This document shows, in pieces, positions 52,122 through 63,383 of a stretch of DNA of 64,000 nt; the stretch's first letter is position 1, and each line of letters starts with the position of its first letter. The position numbers and the translations under genes are program-made. Where the stretch lies: positions 1 to 64,000 of the forward strand of contig NZ_JARXVD010000006.1 in the NCBI RefSeq assembly GCF_029892685.1, written 5' to 3'. Origin of the DNA: Mycobacterium sp. OTB74. Lineage in GTDB: Bacteria > Actinomycetota > Actinomycetes > Mycobacteriales > Mycobacteriaceae. The notes below the pieces were generated by a model that worked only from the letters and a program-made list of their open reading frames with translations, did not search any database and had not been told where the DNA came from.

Positions 52122-52681
52122 TTCGCGCTCGCAATCGACTGGCGGGCCAGTTCCTTGGCTATTTCGCACGGATCCGGGAACGGCTTCTGGGCGAAGCTGA
52201 CAGACCATTCGATGAAGTCGTCGTCGAACTGGATGCCCACCTCGCAGAGGCTCTTGCCGATCATCAAATCCTCACCGAGTGCAATGAATCCGCTGTGGCC
52301 CTGAATGTTGATGTCGTTGACGGTCGCGCGGGTCAGCTCCTCGGTCTTGCGCTCACGACCGATGGGGCTGCCCCGGTACCAAGTGAAGGAGAAATGCGGA
52401 CCGAGGATGCCGCCGCCGACCAGCCACTGGCAGCCGACCGAGTTCTTCGACGTGTTGACCAAGCCGGTCACCTGGGTCAACTGCGCCATGGTCTGATCAC
52501 TGACGCCACCGCATTCAGCAAAGAGCGGACCATGTTTGGGCGGGCCCGCGGCCGTCGTGCCGGTCGATCCCGCCTGAGCCGAACCACCGTCCTGACCTGA
52601 GCCGGAGCACGCAACCAACGCCGGAATCAGCGCCGCGGCGGCCACGGTCGCGGCAGAGGCGAGCACCAGTCTGGGGGTCAC
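52118..52681 (-). CDS. lprB: DUF3558 lipoprotein LprB-like
   Basis: GTG 52681 starts a 187-residue lipoprotein with signal segment LVLASAATVAAAALIPALVAC (lipobox LVAC, Cys about 25). The upstream frame to 52801 would put 40 non-hydrophobic residues before the signal, so the GTG is used. The mature domain is DUF3558-like and resembles the neighbouring lipoprotein (FWF/FTWYRG and CEVG/CEMA segments), suggesting tandem duplication. It is divergent from the exporter genes with 107 bases between. Confidence 0.85.
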   Translation of the reverse strand: MTPRLVLASAATVAAAALIPALVACSGSGQDGGSAQAGSTGTTAAGPPKHGPLFAECGGVSDQTMAQLTQVTGLVNTSKNSVGCQWLVGGGILGPHFSFTWYRGSPIGRERKTEELTRATVNDINIQGHSGFIALGEDLMIGKSLCEVGIQFDDDFIEWSVSFAQKPFPDPCEIAKELARQSIASAK

Positions 52682-52788
52682 CTCATGCACTGTAGCGGCA
52701 GCGAGTGAGAGTGAGCTGAGGCATGCCGATTGACCTGCGCGTTCCCTGACCCGCTCGGGACAGTTCGCGGATATGCCACAGTTACCGA

Positions 52789-54522
52789 ATGCTTTGGCCA
52801 CTGCTGCGGCAGTACGCGAGGCCGTACCGGCGGCCGCTGACTGTGGTCGCGACGCTGCAGCTAATCAGCACGTTGGCATCGCTGTATCTGCCAACCCTCA
52901 ACGCGCGAATCATCGATCACGGCGTCGCCCGCGGCGACACCGCCGTCATCACCCGGTTCGGCGCGGTGATGCTGGCGGTCAGTGCACTGCAGGTGGGGTG
53001 TTCTGTCGGCGCGGTCTACTTCGGCTCGCGTGCGGGCATGGGCTTCGGGCGGGACCTGCGCTGGGCGGTGTTCAGGCAAGTGCTGGGCTGGTCGGCCACC
53101 GAGTCCGCCCGGTTCGGGGCACCAACGCTGATCACCCGGACCACCAATGATGTGCAGCAGATTCAGGTGCTGGTTCAGATGACCTGCACCATGCTGATCA
53201 CCGCGCCAATCATGAGCGTCGGCGGCATCGCGATGGCCATCCACCAGAACGCCGGGTTGTCGTGGCTGCTGCTGGTGAGCGTGCCGATCATGGCACTGTG
53301 CAACTACTGGATCATCTCGCGACTGCTGCCGCTGTTCCGCAGCATGCAACGGTTGATCGACAACATCAATCGGGTGCTGCGTGAACAGCTGACGGGCATC
53401 CGGGTAGTCCGGGCGTTCTCCCGGGAAGACGCCGAACGGGACCGGTTCGCCGCGGCCAACCACGCCTTGGCCGACACCGCGCTGACGGTCGGGCGGTGGC
53501 AGGCGTTCCTGCTCCCGGTGACCACGCTGGTGGTGAATCTGTCGAGTGTCGCGGTGATCTGGTTTGGCGGCATGCGCATCGACGCGGGGCATATGCAAGT
53601 CGGCTCGTTGATCGCTTTCCTGTCGTACTTCATGCAGATCCTGATGTCCGTCCTGATGGTGACGATCGTCCTGGTGATCCTGCCGCGCGCGTCGGTGTGC
53701 GCCGAACGCATCGGCGAGGTGCTCGCGACCGAGCCGGCGATCACCGCGCCGGCCGACGCGGTGCACCCGGTGTCGATCCGCGGAGAAATTCGCCTTGCGG
53801 CAGCAACGTTCGGTTACCCCGGAGCAGAAAGTCCGGTGCTGCAAGAGGTTTCCTTTACGGCGCAGCCCGGCTGCGTGACGGCGGTGGTCGGCTCGACAGG
53901 TTCAGGCAAATCGACGCTGCTGTCCCTGCTGTGCCGCTTGTATGACGTGTCCGACGGCGCGGTTCTGGTCGACGGCGTCGACGTGCGCTCATATGACCCC
54001 GAAGACCTATGGGCCGCAATAGGACTGGTGCCCCAGCGCGGGCATCTGTTCTCCGGCACCGTCGCCGACAACCTGCGGTACGGCAAGGCCGATGCCACCG
54101 ACGTCGAGATGTGGGCCGCACTTGAGGTGGCGTCCGCGGATTTCGTCGCAGCGCACCCCGCCGGGCTGGCGATGCCGGTCGCGCAGGGCGGGATGAACTT
54201 CTCCGGCGGGCAGCGGCAGCGGCTGGCCATCGCGCGGGCGGTGATCCGCCGTCCGTCGGTGTATCTGTTCGACGATGCGTTCTCTGCGCTCGATGTGCAT
54301 ACCGATGCCCGGGTGCGGTCGGCACTGGCCTCGGTAGCCGGCTCAGCCACGGTCATCATTGTTTCCCAACGCATTTCGACGGTGACAGAGGCCGACCAGA
54401 TCGTCGTTCTCGACAGCGGCCAGGTGGTCGGGACCGGCACGCACACCGAGTTGCTCGCCTCGTGCCCGGTGTACCGGGAGTTCGCGGACTCACAGGCCGT
54501 GGTCGCGGGGGGAATCCGGTGA
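52789..54522 (+). CDS. ABC exporter half-transporter, first subunit (Rv1273c-like)
   Basis: The 577-residue protein has six membrane helices (about 15-310) and a C-terminal ATPase: [26 protein letters not shown] and [12 protein letters not shown]. The Walker B acid is Asp followed by Asp rather than Glu (DDAFSALD), marking a degenerate site typical of one half of heterodimeric exporters (EfrCD, TM287/288). It overlaps its partner as GTGA. Corresponds to Rv1273c. Substrate could be a lipid or drug. Confidence 0.93.
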   Translation: MLWPLLRQYARPYRRPLTVVATLQLISTLASLYLPTLNARIIDHGVARGDTAVITRFGAVMLAVSALQVGCSVGAVYFGSRAGMGFGRDLRWAVFRQVLGWSATESARFGAPTLITRTTNDVQQIQVLVQMTCTMLITAPIMSVGGIAMAIHQNAGLSWLLLVSVPIMALCNYWIISRLLPLFRSMQRLIDNINRVLREQLTGIRVVRAFSREDAERDRFAAANHALADTALTVGRWQAFLLPVTTLVVNLSSVAVIWFGGMRIDAGHMQVGSLIAFLSYFMQILMSVLMVTIVLVILPRASVCAERIGEVLATEPAITAPADAVHPVSIRGEIRLAAATFGYPGAESPVLQEVSFTAQPGCVTAVVGSTGSGKSTLLSLLCRLYDVSDGAVLVDGVDVRSYDPEDLWAAIGLVPQRGHLFSGTVADNLRYGKADATDVEMWAALEVASADFVAAHPAGLAMPVAQGGMNFSGGQRQRLAIARAVIRRPSVYLFDDAFSALDVHTDARVRSALASVAGSATVIIVSQRISTVTEADQIVVLDSGQVVGTGTHTELLASCPVYREFADSQAVVAGGIR

Positions 54523-56402
54523 CCCGGCCACCGTCCGCGGCGATGCTGGCCAGTACCCGGCGGTCGGAGGATTTCCGCGGCTCAGCACTGCGATTGGTGA
54601 AGCGCCTGATCCCACAACGCGGCTTGGTGGCCGTGGTGCTGCTGCTGGGCATCGGCGGGATCGCGGTCGGAGTGATCGGCCCGCGCCTCCTGGGACACGC
54701 CACCGACCTGTTGTTCACCGGGGTGCTCGGCCGCGAACTACCAGCAGGGATCACCCGCGAGCAGGCGGTTGCGGCCGCACGGGCCCGCGGCGACAACACA
54801 TTTGCCGATCTGCTCGCCGGCTCGCATGTCATCCCCGGCCAAGGGGTCGACTTCACCGCAGTGGGCCACGTGTTATGCGTGGCGCTGCTGCTGTATCTGG
54901 TGTCCGCGGTGATGGTGTGGGCCGAAGCGCGACTGCTGAACACCATCGTGCAACGGACCATGGTCACTCTGCGCGCCGACGTCGAGGACAAGATTCATCG
55001 ACTGCCGCTGTCCTACTTCGATTCCCGACAACGCGGCGAGGTGCTCAGCCGTGTCACCAACGACATCGACAACGTCCAGACCTCGCTGTCCATCAGCGTC
55101 AGCCAGTTGCTGACCTCGGTCCTGACGGTGTTGGCCGTGCTGGGCGCGATGGTGTGGATATCGCCGGCACTCGCTGGGATCACAGTCCTGACAGTGCCGT
55201 TGACGTTGCTTGCGACGCGGATCATCACCAAGCGTTCACGGCAGCAGTTCCTGGCCCAGTGGCAGGGCACCGGCCGCCTCAACGCTCACATCGAGGAAAC
55301 GTACAGCGGTTTCACCGTGGTCAAGACGTTCGGGCACCGGGCATTGGCCGAGGACCGGTTCCGTGAGCTGAATGACGATGTGTACCAGGCGAGTTTCGGC
55401 GCTCAGTTCCTGTCCGGGCTGGTATCGCCGATCACCACGTTCGTCGGCAACATCAGCTACGTCGCGGTGGCGGTGGTCGGTGGCATTCAGGTGGCAACCG
55501 GGCAGATCAGCCTGGGCAGCATCCAGGCGTTCATCCAGTACGTGCGGCAATTCAACCAACCACTGACCCAGATCGCCTCGATGTACAACACACTGCAGTC
55601 CGGGGTCGCCAGCGCGGAAAGGGTTTTCGAGTTCCTGGACGCCCCCGAGGAGAGCACCGGGGGCACCGCCAGGGCAGGTAACACCGCCGGTCGGGTGGAG
55701 TTCGACAGGGTGAATTTCAGTTACCGGCCGGGTACCCCGGTGATCGAGGATCTGTCCATGATCGCCGAGCCTGGCAGCACAGTGGCGATCGTCGGGCCGA
55801 CCGGCGCCGGCAAGACCACCCTGGTGAATCTCTTGATGCGGTTCTACGAACCGGACTCTGGCCGGATTCTGTTGGACGGACAGGATATTTCGACCTTGAG
55901 TCGGACAGCATTACGCGCACAGATCGGCATGGTGCTGCAGGACACCTGGCTGCTGGGCGGAACCATCTACGCCAACATCGCCTACGGCCGACCGGATGCC
56001 ACCGAGGCCGAGGTGATCGAGGCGGCCCGGGCGGCGCGCGTCGACCACTTCGTACACACGCTGCCCAAGGGCTATCAGACGCGGATCGACGAGAACGGCG
56101 CCAACATCAGCGCTGGGGAGAAGCAGTTGATCACCATCGCCCGGGCGCTGCTGGTCCGTCCCCTGCTACTGATCCTGGACGAGGCCACCAGTTCCGTGGA
56201 CAGCCGCACTGAACTATTGATCGCACAGGCCACTGCCGAACTGCGCCGGAACCGGACCAGTTTCATTGTTGCGCACCGGCTTTCGACCATCCGCGACGCC
56301 GACATGATCCTGGTGGTGGAAGCCGGTCGGATCGTCGAGCGAGGCTCGCACACCGAGTTGATGGCCCAGCGTGGCGCCTACTGGGCGATGACGCAGGTCT
56401 GA
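54519..56402 (+). CDS. ABC exporter half-transporter, second subunit (Rv1272c-like)
   Basis: From GTG 54519 the protein has 627 residues: six membrane helices, a loop of roughly 60 extra residues after helix 1, and an ATPase with [25 protein letters not shown] and [12 protein letters not shown]. Its Walker B has the normal catalytic Glu, so it supplies the active site for the heterodimer with the upstream subunit. The signature is SAGE rather than SGGE/SGGQ. Corresponds to Rv1272c. Translationally coupled to the upstream gene. Confidence 0.93.
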   Translation: MTRPPSAAMLASTRRSEDFRGSALRLVKRLIPQRGLVAVVLLLGIGGIAVGVIGPRLLGHATDLLFTGVLGRELPAGITREQAVAAARARGDNTFADLLAGSHVIPGQGVDFTAVGHVLCVALLLYLVSAVMVWAEARLLNTIVQRTMVTLRADVEDKIHRLPLSYFDSRQRGEVLSRVTNDIDNVQTSLSISVSQLLTSVLTVLAVLGAMVWISPALAGITVLTVPLTLLATRIITKRSRQQFLAQWQGTGRLNAHIEETYSGFTVVKTFGHRALAEDRFRELNDDVYQASFGAQFLSGLVSPITTFVGNISYVAVAVVGGIQVATGQISLGSIQAFIQYVRQFNQPLTQIASMYNTLQSGVASAERVFEFLDAPEESTGGTARAGNTAGRVEFDRVNFSYRPGTPVIEDLSMIAEPGSTVAIVGPTGAGKTTLVNLLMRFYEPDSGRILLDGQDISTLSRTALRAQIGMVLQDTWLLGGTIYANIAYGRPDATEAEVIEAARAARVDHFVHTLPKGYQTRIDENGANISAGEKQLITIARALLVRPLLLILDEATSSVDSRTELLIAQATAELRRNRTSFIVAHRLSTIRDADMILVVEAGRIVERGSHTELMAQRGAYWAMTQV

Positions 56403-56581
56403 CTCCCGATGCTGTCGGTGACCACTGGCGCGCCCCAATGCCGCCCAATGCCGCATTGGCAACTTTCGTACCTGGCTGAGGCAGCAGGGCATGATGCCCC
56501 ATGCCACGGCCGCGGTGACTGGAGCGACCGATGTTAAGGACGCGTCTACCGTGACGTGAGTGGCCGGCCGACCAGGAGAGC
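56403..56581. other. Gap with small repeats and hairpins
   Basis: No gene. CCCAATGCCG occurs twice in a row (56435-56454), the second followed by CATTGG so that CCAATG-CCG-CATTGG folds into a hairpin. A second short hairpin is GGGCA...TGCCC near 56488-56500. They could end the ABC transcript or the minus-strand gene that stops at 56582. Confidence 0.4.
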
Positions 56582-57133
56582 TCAGAGTTCTGGTCCCTCG
56601 GCACGCAGGTCGTCGACCGCGGTCATGGCGTCGCGCAGTTTGGCCAGCCACTCCTCGGCATGCTCGCCGACAAGCCGCACCGACCACGCCAACGCATCCG
56701 ACCGCGACCTCGCCACCCCGGCGTCAACCAACGTGTCGAGCACCTGGCGCTCGGGCTGCTTGAGACGGGTCATCACCGGAACCGCCAAGTGCGTGAACAG
56801 AATCCGCTGTGAATCGCCGACACTCACACCCCAGGCCACCTTACGGCCGTAACGGGCTTCAGCCTCGTCCGCAATCCGCATGCGCTCGGTCCGCGTCTCC
56901 TCCCGGAATCGCGCCACCCGCCCGGACGCCCTGGCCTCCGTTTCGGGATTCTCCGGTTCGGGCAGTCGCCCGATGACGATGATCTCCTCGCGGTCCACGG
57001 TGACGCTCGGATCGCCCGTGAACCACTCTTCTGGCAGCCGACCGGCGAACCAATCGACTGCATCGCCCGCATCGGGCTGCCCAGCTTGTTGCCAGCCGCC
57101 GCGGCGGTCGTGGCCTGAATGATGTTGCCTCAT
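56582..57133 (-). CDS. Conserved hypothetical protein with RHH-like C-terminus
   Basis: The 183-residue protein is charged and soluble. The middle has VTVDREEIIVIGRLPEP and a long Arg/Glu-rich helix; the C-terminal part LDTLVDAGVARSRSDALAWSVRLVG looks like a ribbon-helix-helix DNA-binding or dimerisation unit. Related proteins occur widely in actinobacteria without an assigned function. There is no toxin gene beside it. The ATG has no ribosome site in front, only an AT-rich TGTAATCATGTAAAC, so a leaderless transcript is possible. Confidence 0.75.
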   Translation of the reverse strand: MRQHHSGHDRRGGWQQAGQPDAGDAVDWFAGRLPEEWFTGDPSVTVDREEIIVIGRLPEPENPETEARASGRVARFREETRTERMRIADEAEARYGRKVAWGVSVGDSQRILFTHLAVPVMTRLKQPERQVLDTLVDAGVARSRSDALAWSVRLVGEHAEEWLAKLRDAMTAVDDLRAEGPEL

Positions 57134-57200
57134 GTTTACATGATTACACCGTTACAAGTCCCGCGGGACGGCCTTTCACCCGAGGCGAACACGAAATTCG

Positions 57201-57404
57201 TCAGCGCTTGAGGAGCACTGCGGCACCGCCGGCCAGCGCCAGTGCAACAAGCAGCACAATCGCCCAACCCGGCCCGATCAGCCACCACACGACACCGATC
57301 ACCAGGAGCCCAGGCGAGGCCAGGAACAGCAGCATGCCGGGGTGTTCCTTGGCGACGGCCAGCGCACTCTTGGCTCGGATCGGGTCGATCTCTTTACCTG
57401 CCAT
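57201..57404 (-). CDS. 67-residue membrane protein beside copZ
   Basis: The start ATG 57404 (MAGKEIDPIRAKSAL) gives 67 residues with two membrane helices (about 24-40 and 46-63) and a basic end. The longer open frame to 57686 is antisense to copZ and not coding. It is divergent from copZ and shares the CsoR-type region, so it might be copper-responsive. No family recognised. Confidence 0.6.
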   Translation of the reverse strand: MAGKEIDPIRAKSALAVAKEHPGMLLFLASPGLLVIGVVWWLIGPGWAIVLLVALALAGGAAVLLKR

Positions 57405-57462
57405 GAATCCAGGATGCCACTGTTCAGCAGGAATTCCGCGCGGATGCACCAACCCGGCACGC

Positions 57463-57484
57463 ATACCCCCCACGGGTATATACT
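57463..57484 (+). promoter_or_regulatory. CsoR-type operator and leaderless copZ promoter
   Basis: ATACCC-CCCAC-GGGTAT (57463-57479) is the GC-rich pseudo-palindrome with AT edges typical of the copper sensor CsoR. It overlaps TATACT (57479-57484), a strong -10 box placed seven bases before the A of the copZ ATG at 57492. The transcript should therefore begin at or next to the start codon (leaderless) and be repressed when CsoR is apo. No csoR gene is in the window. Confidence 0.65.
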
Positions 57485-57491
57485 CGGAGCC

Positions 57492-57695
57492 ATGAGTGAA
57501 GTTTTGAACGTTCAGGGAATGAGCTGCGGCCACTGCGTCTCCGCCATCACCACCGCTGTCGAACCGCTGCCCGGCGTCACCGGGGTCGAAGTGGATCTGA
57601 AAGCCGGCACGGTACGGGTGGATGGCGAAGCAGATCGCGCCGCCGTCGCCGCCGCCATCGAGAACGCCGGATACGACGTCGTACAAGCGTCATGA
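57492..57695 (+). CDS. copZ: Copper chaperone CopZ
   Basis: The 67-residue heavy-metal-associated protein has GMSCGHC with metal-binding Cys12 and Cys15 in a single ferredoxin-like beta-alpha-beta fold ([23 protein letters not shown]). It binds Cu(I) and hands it to the P-type ATPase whose ATG overlaps its stop. ATG 57492 is used because the upstream frame crosses the promoter and operator. Confidence 0.93.
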   Translation: MSEVLNVQGMSCGHCVSAITTAVEPLPGVTGVEVDLKAGTVRVDGEADRAAVAAAIENAGYDVVQAS

Positions 57696-59839
57696 CTACC
57701 TCGGTCACGCTGTCCGTCGGTGGCATGACATGTGCGTCATGTGCATCCCGGATCGAGAAGCGGCTCAACCGGATTGACGGAGTTCACGCCAACGTGAACT
57801 TCGCCACCGAACAGGCTGCCGTCACCTACCCGGACAGCGTGACCACCGATGAGCTGCTGGCCGCCGTGCAGACGACCGGCTACACCGCCAGCGTCGAGAA
57901 GCCCCAGGCGGCAGAGCCGTCGTACCTGCCCCGGTTGCTGGTCTCGCTGGCGCTGACCCTGCCCGTGCTGGCGCTCTCGATGGTGCCGGCGCTGCAGTTC
58001 GATCACTGGCAGTGGGTTGCTCTCGCGCTCACTACACCGGTGGTGACCTGGGGCGCCTGGCCGCTGCACCACGCCGCCTGGACCAATCTGCGGCACGGTG
58101 CGGCCACCATGGACACCCTGGTGTCCATCGGCGTACTGGCGTCCTATCTGTGGTCCATCTGGATGCTCGCGCCGGGTCCAATTGCCGGCTCGGTCGGCGC
58201 TGGCGAGCATCTGTACCTCGAAGTCGCAGGCACCGTCACCACTCTGATCCTCGCCGGTCGTTTCTTCGAAAACCGCGCCAAGCGCCAATCCGGTGCCGCC
58301 CTGCGCGCGCTTTTGGACCTTGGCGCCAAGGACGTAGCCGTGCTGCGCGATGGCATCGAAACCCGTGTTCCTATCGAACAATTGGCAGTCGGCGACATGT
58401 TCGTGGCCCGGCCCGGCGAGAAGATCGCCACCGACGGAGTGATCGTTGCCGGCAGCTCGGCGGTGGACGCCTCTATGCTCACCGGCGAATCGGTTCCGGT
58501 GGAGGTCGGTCCGGGCGACACCGTGGCCGGGGCGACGATGAATGCCGGTGGGCGACTGGAGATCCGGGCCACCCGGGTTGGCGCTGACACCCAGCTTGCC
58601 CAGATGGCACGGCTGGTTTCCGATGCCCAGAACGGCAAGGCGCAGGTGCAGCGCCTGGCCGACCGCGTTTCAGCGGTGTTCGTGCCGGTGGTGATCGGCC
58701 TCGCAATGCTGACGCTGATCGGCTGGCTGTTGGCCGGCGGCTCGATCAGCTCGGCGCTGACCGCCGCTGTGTCCGTATTGATCATCGCCTGCCCGTGCGC
58801 ATTGGGCCTGGCCACACCGACCGCGCTGCTGGTCGGCACCGGCCGCGGCGCCCAACTGGGCATCCTGATCAAGGGCCCGCAGGTGCTGGAATCGACCCGC
58901 AAGATCGACACCGTAGTGCTGGACAAGACCGGCACCGTGACCACCGGAAAGATGTCGGTGGCTGAGGTTCATGCCCTGTCGGACAACACTTTACGTCTGG
59001 CCGGCGCTCTGGAACACGCATCGGAACACCCGATCGGCCAGGCTATCGCGGCAGCTGCGGCGCAACACGGCACCCTGCCGGAGGTCACCGACTTCGTCAA
59101 TCACGACGGGCGCGGGGTCGCCGGTGTGGTCGACGGGCATCGGGTCGCGGTGGGCCGGCGCACCTGGCTGGCCGCGGACTGCCCAGCAGAGCTGCAATCG
59201 GCCGCGACGGCCGCCGAGGCCGTCGGCCGCACCCCGGTCTGGGTGGCCGTCGACGACGCCGTCGTTGGCGTCATCGTCGTCGCCGACACTGTCAAAGGCA
59301 CTGCTGCACAGGCCATCACCGAACTGAAGCAACTGGGTTTGGCGCCGGTCCTACTCACCGGCGACAACGCTCGCGCGGCCCACTCGGTGGCCGCCGAGGT
59401 CGGTATCGAAACCGTGATGGCCGAGGTACTACCGGCCGACAAAGTGTGCGCGGTCAAGCAATTACAAACTGAGGGCCGGGTGGTCGCCATGGTCGGCGAC
59501 GGCGTGAACGACGCGGCGGCTCTGGCGCAGGCCGATCTGGGCCTGGCCATGGGCACTGGGACCGACGTCGCGATCGAGGCCTCTGACCTGACCCTGGTCA
59601 GTGGCGATCTGCGGTCCGCCGCTGACGCCATCCGCCTGTCCCGGGCTACCCTGCGGACCATCAAGGGCAACCTGTTCTGGGCCTTCGCCTACAACGTGGC
59701 CGCCATCCCGCTGGCGGCAGTGGGTCTGCTGAACCCGATGATCGCCAGTGCCGCAATGGCTTTCAGCTCACTGTTCGTGGTGAGCAACAGCCTGCGGCTG
59801 CGCCGTTTCAGTCCCAGCCGGTTCAACTCGAGCCGCTAG
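57692..59839 (+). CDS. Copper-exporting P1B-type ATPase CopA/CtpV-like
   Basis: The 715-residue Cu(I) pump has one N-terminal metal domain with GMTCASC (Cys14, Cys17), eight membrane helices, the ion-site CPC (367-369), phosphorylation DKTGT (Asp411), [10 protein letters not shown] motif, TGDN and [10 protein letters not shown]. This P1B-1 pattern fits export of Cu(I) across the membrane. It is coupled to copZ behind a CsoR-type box. In M. tuberculosis the equivalent gene may be ctpV or ctpA; I leave the symbol open. It ends one base before the GH16 gene. Confidence 0.95.
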   Translation: MTTSVTLSVGGMTCASCASRIEKRLNRIDGVHANVNFATEQAAVTYPDSVTTDELLAAVQTTGYTASVEKPQAAEPSYLPRLLVSLALTLPVLALSMVPALQFDHWQWVALALTTPVVTWGAWPLHHAAWTNLRHGAATMDTLVSIGVLASYLWSIWMLAPGPIAGSVGAGEHLYLEVAGTVTTLILAGRFFENRAKRQSGAALRALLDLGAKDVAVLRDGIETRVPIEQLAVGDMFVARPGEKIATDGVIVAGSSAVDASMLTGESVPVEVGPGDTVAGATMNAGGRLEIRATRVGADTQLAQMARLVSDAQNGKAQVQRLADRVSAVFVPVVIGLAMLTLIGWLLAGGSISSALTAAVSVLIIACPCALGLATPTALLVGTGRGAQLGILIKGPQVLESTRKIDTVVLDKTGTVTTGKMSVAEVHALSDNTLRLAGALEHASEHPIGQAIAAAAAQHGTLPEVTDFVNHDGRGVAGVVDGHRVAVGRRTWLAADCPAELQSAATAAEAVGRTPVWVAVDDAVVGVIVVADTVKGTAAQAITELKQLGLAPVLLTGDNARAAHSVAAEVGIETVMAEVLPADKVCAVKQLQTEGRVVAMVGDGVNDAAALAQADLGLAMGTGTDVAIEASDLTLVSGDLRSAADAIRLSRATLRTIKGNLFWAFAYNVAAIPLAAVGLLNPMIASAAMAFSSLFVVSNSLRLRRFSPSRFNSSR

Positions 59840-60640
59840 CTACCAGACCTTCACCCAGTCGATAAGCATGTCAGCTGGGTACGTGCCGGCACCGGGGTCG
59901 CCGCCACCGGACCCGGCCACCGCCAGGTCGATGATCGGGAACAAGGTGTAACCCGGATCGTTGAAATGCCAGTTCGGCACTGACTTGGCCGGCACGTTGA
60001 AGTACGGCTGCGCACCGTCGGTGTAGTCCTGCCAGAATCGGATTCCGGCGTCGTCCCACTGGCAGCGCCAGGTGTGCCAGCCGCTGCCGGGCGAGATGCC
60101 ATGCGAAACGTGTTCGCCACCATTGAGATTGGTGTGCACGGTAGTACCCGAGGCCCAGTTGCCGTTGCCGTACCACTCCATGATGTCGACCTCGCCGCCG
60201 ACGGCCGGGTCGCTGTTGGCCAGATACCAGGCCGGCCAGCAGCCCGGGGTCAGGCAGTTGAGTTTGATCCGAGCCTCCCAGGTGTGGCCGATGCCGCCGT
60301 GGAAGGTCCCGAAGATCTTGCCGCTGTAGAAGGTGTTGCCGTCCTTGGCGGCCCGGATCACCAGGTTCGACTTGCCGTCCAGGAAGAGATTCTTCCGGTC
60401 GTTGCGGTACTGGCCGACGTGCTCGGGCAGCTCCCAGTAGGTCGGGTCCTTCATCGATTCCCGTTCCGTCGCGATCTCCCACTTCGAGGTGTCGGGCGAC
60501 GATCCCGCCGGGCCGTCGAAGTCGTCGACGAAGAGGTATTGGCCCGGCTTGTCGGCCCGGGCCTCGGGTAATGGCAGCGCGGAGGCCAGCAGGCCCATCC
60601 CGGCCATCGACATCATGCTGCGACGATCAATCTCAGGCAT
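59840..60640 (-). CDS. Glycoside hydrolase family 16, exported
   Basis: The 266-residue protein has a twin-arginine-like signal (DRRSMMSMAGMGLLASALPL, about 5-24) and a GH16 beta-jelly roll with the catalytic EVDIME (Glu150, Asp152, Glu155). Trp-rich segments (HTWEARIKL, CWPAWYLANS, WHTWRCQW, WHFNDPGY) line the cleft. Family members cleave beta-1,3- or beta-1,3/1,4-glucans, agars or carrageenans; the ExDxxE form without extra residue fits laminarinase-type enzymes loosely. It abuts copA end to end with no room for a terminator. Confidence 0.9.
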   Translation of the reverse strand: MPEIDRRSMMSMAGMGLLASALPLPEARADKPGQYLFVDDFDGPAGSSPDTSKWEIATERESMKDPTYWELPEHVGQYRNDRKNLFLDGKSNLVIRAAKDGNTFYSGKIFGTFHGGIGHTWEARIKLNCLTPGCWPAWYLANSDPAVGGEVDIMEWYGNGNWASGTTVHTNLNGGEHVSHGISPGSGWHTWRCQWDDAGIRFWQDYTDGAQPYFNVPAKSVPNWHFNDPGYTLFPIIDLAVAGSGGGDPGAGTYPADMLIDWVKVW

Positions 60641-60684
60641 GAGTACCCATGAAAGCCTGGCCCCAGGCCGGGTGCAAATCCGCG

Positions 60685-61752
60685 CTAGTCCACGGCGCGT
60701 CGCGCCCGATACAACGGCACCTCTTCGCGGATACCCTTCAGCTTCCTGGCCCCAGCAAACGACCAGGTGAAACCGGGCGCGTCGGCTACCGCATCGCGTG
60801 CTGACTCAGCGAGTAAAACGGCACCGGGCCTGGCCACGCCGGTCACCCGACTGGCCTGATTCACCGGGCTACCGAACCAGTCCCCGGCTCGGCTGACCGC
60901 CATGCCGGTGGCCATGCCGGCCTTGAGCCGGGGTAGTGCCTCGTCCGCGTCGGCGGCCTCCACGAGCTGTAACAGCACCTGCAGCAGTGGCACCGGCTCG
61001 GGACTGACCAGCATGACCGCGTCACCGATGGTCTTGACGAACCGCACCGGGGGCGCGGCAAGCTCACGGGCCAGCTCGGCCAGCCGGTACGACATCCGCT
61101 CCAACTCCTCGGGCGGCAATTCCTCGCCGAGGCTGGTAAAGCCGACCAGGTCAGCGAACCCGATCGATACCTGCCCGGACCCCGGCAGTGGCCGACCCGC
61201 CAGTCGCTCGGTGGCGCTCACCTCCTCGTCCTGCATGGCATGCAGGAGTTGGGCACGCAGCATGTCCTGGATCAGCGGGCCGAGCAGCGGGGCGACCTGA
61301 GCGGTGATCGCACCGGACGCCTTGGCGGCATCCAACTCGGTGGCGCCTGGCCGCGTCGTCACCTCCAGCACAGCGTGACGCATCACCTCGACCGTGCGGG
61401 CCAGTCCATCCACCATCACCTGCACCACCGCAACGATCTGGTCCTCACCGAGCCCAACCGCCAGAGCCTGCTGCGCGTACTCGACTAACCGGGCGTCCAC
61501 CGGCAGATACAGCGCGGCGTCCGGGTCTTCAGAACGGGGGCGCCCGGCCGCGTGCAGAAGTCGTTGCAGCACCTCGATATCCACACGCGTCTGTTCGCTG
61601 ATCTGCCGCGCCGACAGCAGAGTTCCGTCGTCCCCCAGCGCCCGGCGCGCCGGCAACAGCATCGGCGCGAACGACTCTTTGATCTGCTGCTCGGTGAATC
61701 CCTCGGCCAGCAACCAGTCAACGAGTTCGGCACGGTCGGCGTCGTCACTCAC
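60685..61752 (-). CDS. Class III adenylate cyclase, Rv1264-like
   Basis: The 355-residue cyclase has a helical N-terminal regulatory domain (1-185) like the autoinhibitory pH-sensing part of Rv1264, and a C-terminal catalytic domain. All the expected residues are present: metal Asp201 and Asp244, adenine-selecting Lys240 and Asp291, and transition-state Asn298 and Arg302. It should be active as a homodimer making cAMP, which could feed the CRP-like site in this window. The neighbouring HIT and deazaflavin genes also match the Rv1261c-Rv1264 neighbourhood. Confidence 0.9.
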   Translation of the reverse strand: MSDDADRAELVDWLLAEGFTEQQIKESFAPMLLPARRALGDDGTLLSARQISEQTRVDIEVLQRLLHAAGRPRSEDPDAALYLPVDARLVEYAQQALAVGLGEDQIVAVVQVMVDGLARTVEVMRHAVLEVTTRPGATELDAAKASGAITAQVAPLLGPLIQDMLRAQLLHAMQDEEVSATERLAGRPLPGSGQVSIGFADLVGFTSLGEELPPEELERMSYRLAELARELAAPPVRFVKTIGDAVMLVSPEPVPLLQVLLQLVEAADADEALPRLKAGMATGMAVSRAGDWFGSPVNQASRVTGVARPGAVLLAESARDAVADAPGFTWSFAGARKLKGIREEVPLYRARRAVD

Positions 61753-61775
61753 CCCGCCAATTTATCGTCGCGCCC

Positions 61776-62282
61776 GTGACCCGGCCGCAGAATAAGCGGG
61801 TGACGGAGTTGCTGTTGCGGCACGGATTGGCACCGATCGTCGGTTGTGCCCCGCGGGTGTTGATCCTCGGCTCGTTTCCCAGCGAGAAATCTCTGGACAC
61901 CGGGCAGTACTACGCCAACGTTCGAAACCAGTTCTGGCGACTGCTGGGCGAGCTGCATGGGTTCGATGCAGCACTGCCTTACCAGCACCGCATCGATGCC
62001 GTCACCACGCATGGCGTTGCCGTGTGGGATGTGGTGCACAGCTGCCGGCGGACCGGCAGCCTGGATGCGAAAATTGACCGGAAGACGTTGGTGCTCAACG
62101 ACTTCGACGCATTCTTGGCCGGCAACCCAAGTATCGAGCGGGTGTTTGCGAACGGCGCGACCGCCCACGATTTATGCGCCCGAACGACGCTGACGCTGCC
62201 GACCACCCGCCTACCGTCGAGCAGTAGCGCACTGACCATGTCCTTTGCCGACAAGCTCGCGGCGTGGCGGGCGGTCACCTGA
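61776..62282 (+). CDS. DNA-deoxyinosine (hypoxanthine-DNA) glycosylase-like protein
   Basis: The 168-residue protein belongs to the uracil-DNA glycosylase superfamily: VLILGSFPSEKSL is the family 6 version of motif 1, YYANVRNQFWRLLGE holds the Asn-containing water/base motif, and LPSSSSA is motif 2. Family 6 enzymes remove deaminated adenine (hypoxanthine), not uracil. GTG 61776 is 23 bases from the divergent cyclase start. Role: base-excision repair. Family assignment is good; exact substrate not proved. Confidence 0.83.
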   Translation: MTRPQNKRVTELLLRHGLAPIVGCAPRVLILGSFPSEKSLDTGQYYANVRNQFWRLLGELHGFDAALPYQHRIDAVTTHGVAVWDVVHSCRRTGSLDAKIDRKTLVLNDFDAFLAGNPSIERVFANGATAHDLCARTTLTLPTTRLPSSSSALTMSFADKLAAWRAVT

Positions 62283-63350
<1,068 letters not shown>

Positions 63351-63383
63351 CCCGCAACAACAGCCGTGGCCTACGGTGGAGCG

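Noticed and set aside
56431..56460. CRISPR-like repeat
   Set aside because: Only two adjacent 10-base copies with no spacer; a short duplication rather than an array.
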